This document shows, piece after piece, positions 1 to 9,065 of a stretch of DNA of 64,000 bases; within the stretch, counting starts at the first letter, position 1; every line of letters begins with the position of its first letter. The stretch is from an uncultured Clostridia bacterium (GTDB lineage Bacteria > Bacillota > Clostridia > Christensenellales > Borkfalkiaceae), in NCBI GenBank assembly GCA_947624005.1, contig CANQHV010000004.1, forward strand, positions 1 to 64,000, in the 5' to 3' direction. The position numbers and the translations under genes are program-made. The notes under the pieces are model-generated. The model ran no database searches. It saw nothing but the letters and a program-made list of their open reading frames with translations, and was not told where the DNA came from.

Positions 1-42
1 ACGGAGTGATTCTGTCATCTTTAACGGCATTAGCCTTTACTG

Positions 43-66
43 AACCCCCAGACTATCTGGGGGTTT
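43..66 (+). terminator. Intrinsic terminator of a gene lying upstream of the window
   Basis: aacccccagactatctgggggtt stem-loop followed by ttttcgtt. Confidence 0.6.
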
Positions 67-80
67 TCGTTATACAATAA

Positions 81-112
81 AACGCCCTGCGGCAACTGCC
101 GCAGGGCGTTTG
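81..112 (-). terminator. Terminator of the pyrophosphatase gene
   Basis: aaacgccctgcggcaactgccgcagggcgttt inverted repeat just after the stop codon. Confidence 0.65.
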
Positions 113-123
113 AGTTTTAAGTT

Positions 124-2331
124 TTATACGGCGATATTTAGAATATCGAAAAGGTTGTGTTCGCTGAATACCACCACCGCTACGAGCGATACGGTTGACA
201 TTATTTTGATAAGAATATCGAGCGAAGGACCTACGGTATCTTTGAGGGGGTCGCCTACGGTGTCGCCGACGACCGACGCGTCGTGCGCGGAACCGCCTTT
301 GGCTTCGCCTTCGACGCCGCCCGATTCGATATACTTCTTCGCGTTATCCCACGCGCCGCCCGAGTTGCCGCAGAATACGGCGAGCATTATCGCCGTTATC
401 GTGGCTCCGATAAGCACGCCGCCCACAAATTCGGGTCCGAAGATAAAGCCCGTTACAAGCGGGAAGAGTATACACATTATGCAGGGTATGCGCATTTCTT
501 TGATTGCGCCCGAGGACGAAATTTTTATGCACGTCCTGTAATCGGGCATAACGCCCTCCTGTCCTTCGAGAAGTCCCGGGATTTCGTTGAACTGACGGCG
601 TACTTCGTCTACCATCTTTCTCGCCGCTTTTGCGACGGCGTTTATAAGCATACCCGAGAACAGGAAAGGAAGCGCGGCTCCCACAAGCGCGCCGCACAGC
701 GTGAGGGGCTGTATAAGGTTCAATACAAGGTCGCCTATGTCTATTGCGGCAAACGCATACAGGTACGAAGTCATCATCGACAGAGCGGCGAACGCCGCCG
801 AGCCGATTGCAAAGCCCTTGCCGATAGCCGCCGTGGTATTGCCTACGGAGTCGAGCTTGTCGGTGATTTCGCGCACTTCGGGGTCGAGGAAAGACATTTC
901 CGCAATGCCGCCCGCGTTGTCCGAAATGGGTCCGTAAGTATCTACCGATACGGTCGCCGCGACGAACGAAAGCATACCGAACGCCGCGCACGCAACGCCG
1001 TACATTCCCGCCAGAGCGTAGCTGCCGAAAATCGCAACCGCAAGTATTACAACGGGAAGCATACAGCTTATCATACCCGTCGCAAGACCTTGGGTTATGG
1101 TGAGCGCGGGACCTTCTTTCGAGGCTTTTGCTATGTTTTTGGTGGGTTTATAGTCGTAGCTTGTGTAGTATTCGGAAACGATTCCTATAAGTATGCCCGC
1201 GAGTATGCCGCAGACAGCCGCAAGCCAGGGCGAGAACACGCCCGCTTTAAACCCTACGTCTTTAAGGACCGCGCCGCCCGAAACGTCGGCGTCTTTGAAG
1301 ATAAGCCAGCTTATAAGACAGCCTACTCCCACCGTAACGCCCGCGGAAATCCACGTCGCTATATTGAGTTCCCTGTGCGCGTTTTCAGACAGTCGGGGTT
1401 TTATGACTATGTACGAAATACCTATTACGCACGCGAGAAGTCCGCAGCCCGAGAACACGAGCGGGAACATAAGCATTGATTCCAAAAGTTTGGTATCAAC
1501 AAATTTACCGTGCAAAAACAGCTCGCACGCGAGTATTATCGCCGACATAAACGCGCCGACGTACGATTCGAGCAAGTCGCTTCCGAGGCCCGCCACGTCG
1601 CCTACGTTGTCGCCGACGTTATCTGCGATAGTCGCGGGGTTGCGGGGGTCGTCTTCGGGTATGTGCGCCTCGGTTTTACCTACGAGGTCAGCGCCCATAT
1701 CCGCCGCTTTTGTATAAATGCCGCCGCCCACGCGGTTGAACATCGCAATAATCGAACAGCCCAACGCGTAGCCCGAAAGGGTCATTGTAAACGAGGATTT
1801 AAGCCCCGTAATGAAGTTTTTGCCTACCGTGCCGAGGGCGATATCCTCTATCTGACCCGCGGCTATGCCGAATATGCAGAAAACGATGATTGCGCCGAGA
1901 AGCGCGAACCCCGCTACGCAAAGCCCCATAACCGAGCCGCCCTTGAACGCCACTTTAAGGGTTTTGCCCAAATCCTTGGTTTCCCTTGCGGCGTTGGTCA
2001 CGCGCACGTTGGCGTACGTCGCTATCTTCATACCGACGAAGCCCGCCGCCGCGCTCATTACCGCGCCTATTATAAACGCTATCGCCGCCTGCCAGCTTAT
2101 GACGATAAATACTACTACCGCAATAACCGAACCTATTATCGCGACGACTTTATATTCGTACTTTATAAACTCGTTCGCGCCGATACGTATTGCGCCCGCT
2201 ATCTCGCCCATTCTGTCGGTGCCTTCTTCAAGCTTTCTTACGCAGAAATAGTTGAAAGCGGCGTAAGAAACGGCGAAAAGAATCGCCACACCGACGATAA
2301 CGAGCAACAGCGTTGCCGTGCCGAAATCCAT
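124..2331 (-). CDS. hppA: Membrane-bound, sodium/proton-translocating pyrophosphatase
   Basis: 735 aa multi-TM protein with EDDPRNPATIADNVGDNVGD and GNTTAAIGKG motifs; the A in GNTTAA suggests the K+-dependent class. Confidence 0.95.
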   Translation of the reverse strand: MDFGTATLLLVIVGVAILFAVSYAAFNYFCVRKLEEGTDRMGEIAGAIRIGANEFIKYEYKVVAIIGSVIAVVVFIVISWQAAIAFIIGAVMSAAAGFVGMKIATYANVRVTNAARETKDLGKTLKVAFKGGSVMGLCVAGFALLGAIIVFCIFGIAAGQIEDIALGTVGKNFITGLKSSFTMTLSGYALGCSIIAMFNRVGGGIYTKAADMGADLVGKTEAHIPEDDPRNPATIADNVGDNVGDVAGLGSDLLESYVGAFMSAIILACELFLHGKFVDTKLLESMLMFPLVFSGCGLLACVIGISYIVIKPRLSENAHRELNIATWISAGVTVGVGCLISWLIFKDADVSGGAVLKDVGFKAGVFSPWLAAVCGILAGILIGIVSEYYTSYDYKPTKNIAKASKEGPALTITQGLATGMISCMLPVVILAVAIFGSYALAGMYGVACAAFGMLSFVAATVSVDTYGPISDNAGGIAEMSFLDPEVREITDKLDSVGNTTAAIGKGFAIGSAAFAALSMMTSYLYAFAAIDIGDLVLNLIQPLTLCGALVGAALPFLFSGMLINAVAKAARKMVDEVRRQFNEIPGLLEGQEGVMPDYRTCIKISSSGAIKEMRIPCIMCILFPLVTGFIFGPEFVGGVLIGATITAIMLAVFCGNSGGAWDNAKKYIESGGVEGEAKGGSAHDASVVGDTVGDPLKDTVGPSLDILIKIMSTVSLVAVVVFSEHNLFDILNIAV

Positions 2332-2447
2332 CTTTAATTTTCTCCTCTTTAATATTTTTTCCGAACTGCTTTAAAAGCCGCCCGTACCGTTACAATATTA
2401 TACGCAAAAAAAGCGTTCAGGGCGCGGAGAAACTCCGCGCCTTGAAT

Positions 2448-3677
2448 TCAGTTGTCTTTGGGAAGCGATTGCAGGTATTCGTGCATAGCCTGCGCCACGC
2501 GTTTAGAGGTTTCCACCGCCTCGACCACCGTTTTTGCGCCCCTTACCACGTCGCCCGAGGCGAACAGCCCGGGACGGGAAGTTTCGCCGTTTTCGGTAAT
2601 CTTCGCAAGACCCCTTTCGTTTACTTCGAGCCCCTCTGTATTTTTAAGAATAAGGTTTGAAGGGCGTTGCGAAACGCATATCATTACCGTGTCCGCCCGC
2701 ATAAGCTCGGTCTTGTCCGAAACGGATATCACGCGGTGATTTTCGTCGCAGACGGTATCCGCGAACAATACGCCGTCGTCTGTGATTTCCACGGGCTGTT
2801 TATTGTAGATAAACTGCGCGCCCTCGATTTCGGCGTATTCCTTTTCTTCGTCGCTCGCCGAATATTTGTCGCTGCGGACGGTGATTTTTACGTCCTGCAC
2901 GCCGCGGCGGAGCGCCGTCCTCGCAACGTCCATAGCCACGTTGCCCGCGCCTATTATTATCATTGATTTGCCCAGCTGATATACTTCGGGCTTTTCCAAA
3001 AAGTGTACGCCGTAGTGTACGTGCCCCAGCGTTTCGCCCTTTATGTTAAGGGCTATGGGCCATGTTACGCCCGTGCCTATCGAAATAGCCTTGAAGCCGT
3101 CGCGGAACAGCTCGTCCACGCCGAACGCCTTGCCTATTGTGACGTTGAACTTTATCTTAACGCCCAGCTTGCGCATTAAAACTTCGTACCTGTCCACTAT
3201 TGCCTTGGGCAGACGGAATTCGGGAATACCGAACCTTAAAACGCCGCCGAGGCTGGTTTTGGACTCGAATACGGTAACGTCGTAACCGAGCTGCGCCATT
3301 TTAATGGAAATGGTTATGCCCGCGGGACCCGAGCCGACTACCGCCACTTTAATTCCGTTGCTTACGGGCTTTTCGAACTGCAAACTGTCGAGATAGTTGC
3401 TCGAAACGAAGTTTTCGATAGAGCTTATCTCGACGGGTTCGCCCTTAATCCCGCGCACGCAGTGACCCTGACACTGGTTGCCGTGGTTGCAGACTATCGA
3501 GCAGACTACGGACAGCGGGTTGTTGTCGAATACCATTTCGCCCGCGCCCTTTATGTCGCCGTTTAAAAATTTGGAAATCATCTGCGGTATGGGCGTCGAT
3601 ATGGGACAGCCCTTACGGCAGAGGGGATTTTTACAGTTGAGGCATCTTTTAGCCTCGGCAATTACGTTATGCGCCAT
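2448..3677 (-). CDS. NAD(P)-binding oxidoreductase, glutamate synthase small-subunit (GltD)-like
   Basis: N-terminal CLNCKNPLCRKGCPI Fe-S motif, GSGPAGITISIKMAQLGYDVTVFE FAD motif, GAGNVAMDVARTALRRG NAD motif. Confidence 0.85.
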   Translation of the reverse strand: MAHNVIAEAKRCLNCKNPLCRKGCPISTPIPQMISKFLNGDIKGAGEMVFDNNPLSVVCSIVCNHGNQCQGHCVRGIKGEPVEISSIENFVSSNYLDSLQFEKPVSNGIKVAVVGSGPAGITISIKMAQLGYDVTVFESKTSLGGVLRFGIPEFRLPKAIVDRYEVLMRKLGVKIKFNVTIGKAFGVDELFRDGFKAISIGTGVTWPIALNIKGETLGHVHYGVHFLEKPEVYQLGKSMIIIGAGNVAMDVARTALRRGVQDVKITVRSDKYSASDEEKEYAEIEGAQFIYNKQPVEITDDGVLFADTVCDENHRVISVSDKTELMRADTVMICVSQRPSNLILKNTEGLEVNERGLAKITENGETSRPGLFASGDVVRGAKTVVEAVETSKRVAQAMHEYLQSLPKDN

Positions 3678-3692
3678 TTTTTATGCCCCCCT

Positions 3693-4112
3693 TTAAAGCG
3701 CTTTTTTGATATCTTCTATCATCTTGGCGTATTCTGCGTCGGAAAGAAAAGTCTTCTGCGGGTTCATCTGGAATATGCCGCCCCATTCGTCGCCGCCCTT
3801 GTATTTGGGGCAGAGGTGAACGTGAAGATGACAGCCCGTATCGCCGTATGCGCCGTAGTTGAGTTTGTCGGGCTTGAACACCTTGTGTATAGCCCTTGCC
3901 GCGTGCGCGACGTCCTCGATGAAAAGACGCCTTTCTTCTTCGGAAATATCCACTATCTCGGAAACGTGGTCTTTATACGCGACTATGCACCTGCCGCGCT
4001 TGGATTGTTCCTTGAATAAAATAAGCGAGCTTACCTGCAAATCGCAGATATATATGCCGAATTTATCGAGCAATTCTCCGCGCATACAGTAGCCGCAATT
4101 TTTATCTTTCAT
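3693..4112 (-). CDS. HIT family protein
   Basis: GCHLHVHLCPKY histidine-triad motif. Confidence 0.85.
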   Translation of the reverse strand: MKDKNCGYCMRGELLDKFGIYICDLQVSSLILFKEQSKRGRCIVAYKDHVSEIVDISEEERRLFIEDVAHAARAIHKVFKPDKLNYGAYGDTGCHLHVHLCPKYKGGDEWGGIFQMNPQKTFLSDAEYAKMIEDIKKAL

Positions 4113-4239
4113 ATAATTTTCCCCCGTAACTTTTCATTTACCGCTAATCATTATAACACACGATTTTCAAATATTCAATAGATTGCGGGAAATTTTAGCG
4201 ACTTTTTCGGTCCGATTGAATTTTCCGTACCCTAACCGC

Positions 4240-4274
4240 GAGCCGCCGCCCGCAACCTGCGGGCGGCGGCTCGC
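4240..4274. repeat. GC-rich intergenic hairpin
   Basis: cgagccgccgcccgcaacctgcgggcggcggctcg inverted repeat. Confidence 0.6.
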
Positions 4275-4582
4275 TCGGGTCGGGCGTTATGCCGCGGGCG
4301 TTGTGTGCGAAGCGGGGCGCAAAGCGTGTAAGTCGGCTGATATTACGCGGCGTTTGCGGCGCGGCGGGGCGGCGGTTGCGGCGGCGTGTAAATGAGCACG
4401 CGAAGTAAATCGGCTGATATTATGCAGCGTTTGCGGGCGGTGAGTAAGGGCGCGGCGTATAGCGCGCGGCGCGGCGGAGTGCGGCGGGGCTTACGGCGTT
4501 TGCGGCTTGGCGTAGGGATAAACGGCTTGGCGGTGCGGCGGGGGCGGCGGGGAGAAATTTAAAGTAAAGCGGATAAAATCGA

Positions 4583-4618
4583 TGTGCGCCCGCGAGCGGT
4601 AAGCTCGCGGGCGCACAT
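4583..4618. terminator. Hairpin/terminator after hydA
   Basis: tgtgcgcccgcgagcggtaagctcgcgggcgcaca inverted repeat downstream of the hydA stop. Confidence 0.55.
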
Positions 4619-4693
4619 AATTACGTTTTATATTTTATTTATATACTGCGCGGCAAAAACGCGCCGTATATTCCGCAAAAACGCCGTACGTTT

Positions 4694-6418
4694 TCAGTAT
4701 TTTTCCCTCTTTTCGTACGAGGTATGCAACAGTTCGTGCGATTTATGCGAGAGGGGCGCGCCGAAATACTCTTTGTAAAGCATATCGACGGCGGGAGTTT
4801 CGTGCGAACAGCGGTATTTGTTTTCTCTGTCGCAGTCGTACAGCGCCTGCGCGCGCACGGTTTTAAGGTCTACGGAGTTGCGGATTTCGTCGTGAACGTA
4901 AGGCTGACCGCCGCCGTTTATGCAACCGCCGGGGCAAGCCATAATTTCGATGAACGTATAGTCCTTTTCGCCCTTTTTGACGCGTTCGCAAAGCCGTCTT
5001 GCGTTGTCAAGACCGCTTGCGACGGCAACCCTTACAGTCTTTCCGCCCAGAGTATATTCGGCTTCTTTAACGCCCTTTGTGCCGCGCACTTCGGTAAATT
5101 CGACGGGCGCGCCGTCGCCGCCGAGTTTATATGCCGCTGTTCTGAGCGCCGCTTCCATAACGCCGCCCGTCGTGCCGAAAATTGCGCCCGCGCCGCTCGC
5201 CTCGCCGAAGGGCGTGTCAAACTCCGCGTCGGGGATATTAGCGAAATCTATGCCCGCTTCCTTTATCATCTTGGCAAGTTCGCGGGTGGTAAGCGCCGCG
5301 TCCGTGTATCCTTTGAGCGCGTCGCGCGTGATTTCGAATTTTTTCGCCGTGCAGGGTATTACCGATACGACGTACAGATTTTCGGGCTTTATGCCGTTCT
5401 TTTCGCAGTACCAGGTTTTAAGCACCGCAGAGAACATCTCCTGCGGGGATTTACAGCTCGAAATATTGGGCAGAAGTTCGGGGTAATAATGTTCGGCGAA
5501 CTTGACCCAGCCGGGACAGCAGCTTGTGAACATCGGGAGCGTGCCGCCCGTCTTAATGCGTTCGAGCAGTTCGTGCGCCTCCTCCATTATAGTGAGGTCG
5601 GCGGTAACGTCCATATTGAAGCACTTTACGTCGCCGAGCTGTTTTATCGCGGCGACCATCTTGCCCTCTACGTTGGTTCCCACGGGCAGACCGAAAGCCT
5701 CGCCCAAAGTCGCCTTAACCGAGGGAGCGGTGAAGAACACAACCTCTTTCGAGGGGTCCACTATCGCGCCCCAGACGTCGGCAACCGCACTCTTTTCGTA
5801 CAGCGCGCCGACGGGGCAGGCGACTACGCACTGACCGCAGTTTACGCAAGGGGTAAACGCAAGCGACACGTCGTACGGCGAGCCTATTACCTTGGCGTAG
5901 CCCCTGTGTTTGGGTCCTATCGCGCCTATCGTCTGTCTGTTGCACGCCGCGACGCAACGCGTACACATTACGCACTTGGAGTTGTCGCGCACTACCGACG
6001 CCGAAAGGTCGTCTATGGGCTTTTCGTCGTGGTCGGTGCCGAACCTGTCCTCTTCCGCGTTGTATTCGAGCGCGAGCTTTTGAAGTTCGCAGTTCATCGA
6101 ACGCACACAGCTTAAACACTTTTTCTTATGGGTCGAAAGCAGAAGTTCGACCGTTGTCTTTCTCGATTTTCTGACTTTTGGTGTATTGGTGCGCACTTCC
6201 ATACCCTCGGAAACGGGGTACACGCACGCCGCCACAAGACCTCTCGCGCCCGTAGCCTCGACAAGGCACATACGGCAGGAACCTACGCACTGCACGTCTT
6301 TGAGATAGCACAGGGTGGGTATTCTGACGTTGGCGAGCTTCGCCGCCTGCAATATTGTCGAGCCCTCGGGAACGGATACGGGTATGCCGTTGATTTTCAA
6401 ATTAACCATTGTACTCAC
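4694..6418 (-). CDS. hydA: [FeFe]-hydrogenase catalytic subunit, group A (HydA/HndD-like)
   Basis: 2Fe-2S N-terminus, 4Fe-4S clusters, H-cluster motifs TSCCPGW, IPCTAKKFE, MACPGGCINGGGQP. Confidence 0.95.
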   Translation of the reverse strand: MSTMVNLKINGIPVSVPEGSTILQAAKLANVRIPTLCYLKDVQCVGSCRMCLVEATGARGLVAACVYPVSEGMEVRTNTPKVRKSRKTTVELLLSTHKKKCLSCVRSMNCELQKLALEYNAEEDRFGTDHDEKPIDDLSASVVRDNSKCVMCTRCVAACNRQTIGAIGPKHRGYAKVIGSPYDVSLAFTPCVNCGQCVVACPVGALYEKSAVADVWGAIVDPSKEVVFFTAPSVKATLGEAFGLPVGTNVEGKMVAAIKQLGDVKCFNMDVTADLTIMEEAHELLERIKTGGTLPMFTSCCPGWVKFAEHYYPELLPNISSCKSPQEMFSAVLKTWYCEKNGIKPENLYVVSVIPCTAKKFEITRDALKGYTDAALTTRELAKMIKEAGIDFANIPDAEFDTPFGEASGAGAIFGTTGGVMEAALRTAAYKLGGDGAPVEFTEVRGTKGVKEAEYTLGGKTVRVAVASGLDNARRLCERVKKGEKDYTFIEIMACPGGCINGGGQPYVHDEIRNSVDLKTVRAQALYDCDRENKYRCSHETPAVDMLYKEYFGAPLSHKSHELLHTSYEKREKY

Positions 6419-6419
6419 C

Positions 6420-8312
6420 TCACTTCTTCACTATTGCGTTGAATTTGCAATGCGCAATACACTGTCCGCACTTTATGCACTTCGTAACGTCGATTTCGTG
6501 CGGGCTTTTAACCGCGCCCGATATCGCGGAAACGGGGCAGTTGCGCGCGCAGAGCGTACAACCGCGGCATTTATCGGGCTGAATATAGTAGTTGAGAAGG
6601 GATTTGCACACGCCCGCGGGACATTTTTTGTCGATTATGTGCGCTCTGTATTCGTCCCCGAAATGCGCCATCGTCGAAAGTATGGGGTTGGGCGCGGACT
6701 GCCCGAGCGCGCAAAGGCTGGAACTCTTCATATGTTCCGCTATTTCCTTTATCTTTTCGAGGTCCTGCTCTTCGCCCTTGCCCTCGGTAATCTTTTTCAG
6801 AAGTTCGAGCATTCTTTTGGTGCCTACGCGGCAGGGCGTACATTTGCCGCAGCTTTCGTCCGCGGTAAATTCGAGATAGAATTTCGCGATATCCACCATA
6901 CAGGTGTCCTCGTCCATTACGATAAGTCCGCCCGAGCCCATCATCGAGCCTATCGCGACGAGGTTGTCGAAATCCATTCCTATATCTATATATTTATCGG
7001 GGATACAGCCGCCCGAAGGACCGCCCGTCTGGGCGGCTTTGAACTTTTTGCCGTGGGGTATGCCGCCGCCGATATCGTATATTATCGTGCGCAGAGTGGT
7101 GCCCATCGGAACTTCGACAAGTCCGACGTTGTTTATTTTGCCGCCGAGCGCGAATACCTTTGTACCCTTGCTCTTTTCGGTGCCTATCGAGGCGAACCAC
7201 TTGCTTCCTTTCAAAATTATGGGGGAAACGGACGCCCACGTTTCGACGTTGTTCAAAACGGTGGGTTTGCCGAACACGCCGCACTGCGCCGAGAACGGCG
7301 GGCGGGGTCTGGGTTCGCCGCGGTGACCTTCGATTGACGCCATAAGCGCCGTTTCTTCGCCGCAGACGAACGCGCCCGCGCCGAGGCGGACGTGAATGTC
7401 GAAATCGAAGCCGCTTCCCAGAATGTTTTTGCCGAGCAGACCGAGTTTTCTCGACTGCTCTATCGCTATATTAAGTCTTTCTACCGCTATGGGGTATTCC
7501 GCGCGCACGTAAATATAGCCCTCGCTTGCGCCCACGGTATAGCCCGCTATCGTCATAGCTTCGAGTACGGTGTGGGGGTCGCCTTCGAGAACGGACCTGT
7601 CCATAAACGCGCCGGGGTCGCCCTCGTCGGCGTTACAGCAGACGTACTTCACGTCGCCCTCAGCCTCTTTTGTGAACTGCCATTTAAGCCCCGTGGGGAA
7701 GCCCGCGCCGCCCCTGCCGCGCAGTCCCGCCGCCTTGATTTCGGCTATTACTTCGTCGGGGGTCATTTCGAACAGCACTTTCGCAAGCGCGGCGTAGTCG
7801 CCTGCGCCTATCGCCTCTTCTATGCTCTCCGCCGCGATAACGCCGCAGTTGCGGAGCGCGATGCGCATCTGGTGCTTATAGAAGGGAATTTCCGCGAAAG
7901 GTATTACGCTTCCGTCCTCGTGCACGGTGGGAGCGTATAAAAGTTCCTTTACTATCTGCCCGCCCTTTACAAGGTGCTTTTCGGCAACCGTTTTGGCGTG
8001 CTCGGGGGTCATCTGGGAATAGAACGCGCCCTCGGGATAAACTATCATAATGGGACCGAGCGCGCAAAGACCGAAACAGCCCGTCTTGACTATAAGAACG
8101 TCGTCTATTCCAAGCTCTTTGAAGCTTATTTCGAGCTGTTCGATGACTTTAAGCGATTTGGACGAAGTACAGCCCGTGCCGCCGCAGACGAGAACCTGCT
8201 TTCTGTATCCCGTGTTTACCGCGAGTTTTTCCGCCTGTTCGCGGATTATCCTGCGGACGTTTATAAGGTCGGCTTTTTCAGCCGCGATTTTTTTAAGTTC
8301 CTGAACAGTCAT
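6420..8312 (-). CDS. NuoF-like NADH-binding hydrogenase subunit (HydB/HndC)
   Basis: Thioredoxin-like N-terminus, GLRGRGGAGFPTGLKW, GPSGGCIP, SCGKCTPCRVG, C-terminal 2x[4Fe-4S] ferredoxin domain. Confidence 0.93.
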   Translation of the reverse strand: MTVQELKKIAAEKADLINVRRIIREQAEKLAVNTGYRKQVLVCGGTGCTSSKSLKVIEQLEISFKELGIDDVLIVKTGCFGLCALGPIMIVYPEGAFYSQMTPEHAKTVAEKHLVKGGQIVKELLYAPTVHEDGSVIPFAEIPFYKHQMRIALRNCGVIAAESIEEAIGAGDYAALAKVLFEMTPDEVIAEIKAAGLRGRGGAGFPTGLKWQFTKEAEGDVKYVCCNADEGDPGAFMDRSVLEGDPHTVLEAMTIAGYTVGASEGYIYVRAEYPIAVERLNIAIEQSRKLGLLGKNILGSGFDFDIHVRLGAGAFVCGEETALMASIEGHRGEPRPRPPFSAQCGVFGKPTVLNNVETWASVSPIILKGSKWFASIGTEKSKGTKVFALGGKINNVGLVEVPMGTTLRTIIYDIGGGIPHGKKFKAAQTGGPSGGCIPDKYIDIGMDFDNLVAIGSMMGSGGLIVMDEDTCMVDIAKFYLEFTADESCGKCTPCRVGTKRMLELLKKITEGKGEEQDLEKIKEIAEHMKSSSLCALGQSAPNPILSTMAHFGDEYRAHIIDKKCPAGVCKSLLNYYIQPDKCRGCTLCARNCPVSAISGAVKSPHEIDVTKCIKCGQCIAHCKFNAIVKK

Positions 8313-8322
8313 ATAATCCTCC

Positions 8323-8811
8323 TCAATCGGATATGTAACCGTTTAGAATTTCGGTTACTTCGGCGGGCGTAAGTTTGCCGTAAACTTCGTCGTCCACAAT
8401 CATAACGGGCGCAAGCCCGCAGGCGCCCACGCACCTGCAACTGTCGATTGAAAACTTTCTGTCGGGCGTACATTCGCCGCAACCTATGCGCAGTTCCTTT
8501 TCGACCGCTTCCAAAATTTTGTCGCTGCCCTTTACATAGCACGCGGTGCCGAGGCAAACGGAAATTTTATGCTTGCCCTTGGGGTTTAAAGTGAACTGGG
8601 AATAGAATGTAGCCACTCCGTATACTTCCGCGAGGGGAATGTTGAGTTCTTCGGCGATAACCGTCTGAACTTCCGCGGGCAGATATCCGTAAATCGACTG
8701 CGCCTCGTGCAGAATGGGCATAAGCGCGCCCGCTTCGCCTCTGTGGGCGTTTATGCAGTCCGTAAGCTTCTGCGCCTGTTCCGCCGTTCCTTCGAATAAA
8801 TTCTGTGACAT
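8323..8811 (-). CDS. NuoE-like 2Fe-2S hydrogenase subunit (HydC/HndA)
   Basis: AEVYGVATFYSQF and CLGTACYVKG...C...CVGACGLAPV motifs; operonic with the NuoF-like and HydA genes. Confidence 0.93.
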   Translation of the reverse strand: MSQNLFEGTAEQAQKLTDCINAHRGEAGALMPILHEAQSIYGYLPAEVQTVIAEELNIPLAEVYGVATFYSQFTLNPKGKHKISVCLGTACYVKGSDKILEAVEKELRIGCGECTPDRKFSIDSCRCVGACGLAPVMIVDDEVYGKLTPAEVTEILNGYISD

Positions 8812-9008
8812 TGTTTACTCCTCGAATTAATACCTGTATTAAAGATATTTTTGTAACGGTTTCATTATATCACGCCGCAGTGAAAAAATAAAGTTAATTT
8901 TATACCTTTTTGACAAAAATCGCGCTGTAATATTAAGGCATTTACGTCAATTTAAGCCACCGCGGAAAAATATGCGTTTTCCGCCCCGCGGCAAAGCGCA
9001 AAAAACGG

Positions 9009-9043
9009 CGCGCCCGCGGCGGTAAGCCGCGGGCGCGCCGTTT
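9009..9043 (-). terminator. Terminator of the ABC exporter operon
   Basis: cggcgcgcccgcggcggtaagccgcgggcgcgccgtttt. Confidence 0.6.
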
Positions 9044-9065
9044 TACACATTTTTATAACGCCCTT

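Noticed and set aside
283-2337. Long plus-strand ORFs opposite hppA (398 aa and 275 aa), and similar plus-strand ORFs opposite nearly every minus-strand gene
   Set aside because: Arg/His/Tyr-rich shadow ORFs caused by GC-rich codon usage; no recognisable domain, and the opposite strand encodes clear families.
8812-8935. Rex operator upstream of the hydrogenase operon
   Set aside because: I could not find a convincing TTGTNAAN4-6TTNACAA-type palindrome by eye; a motif scan would be needed.
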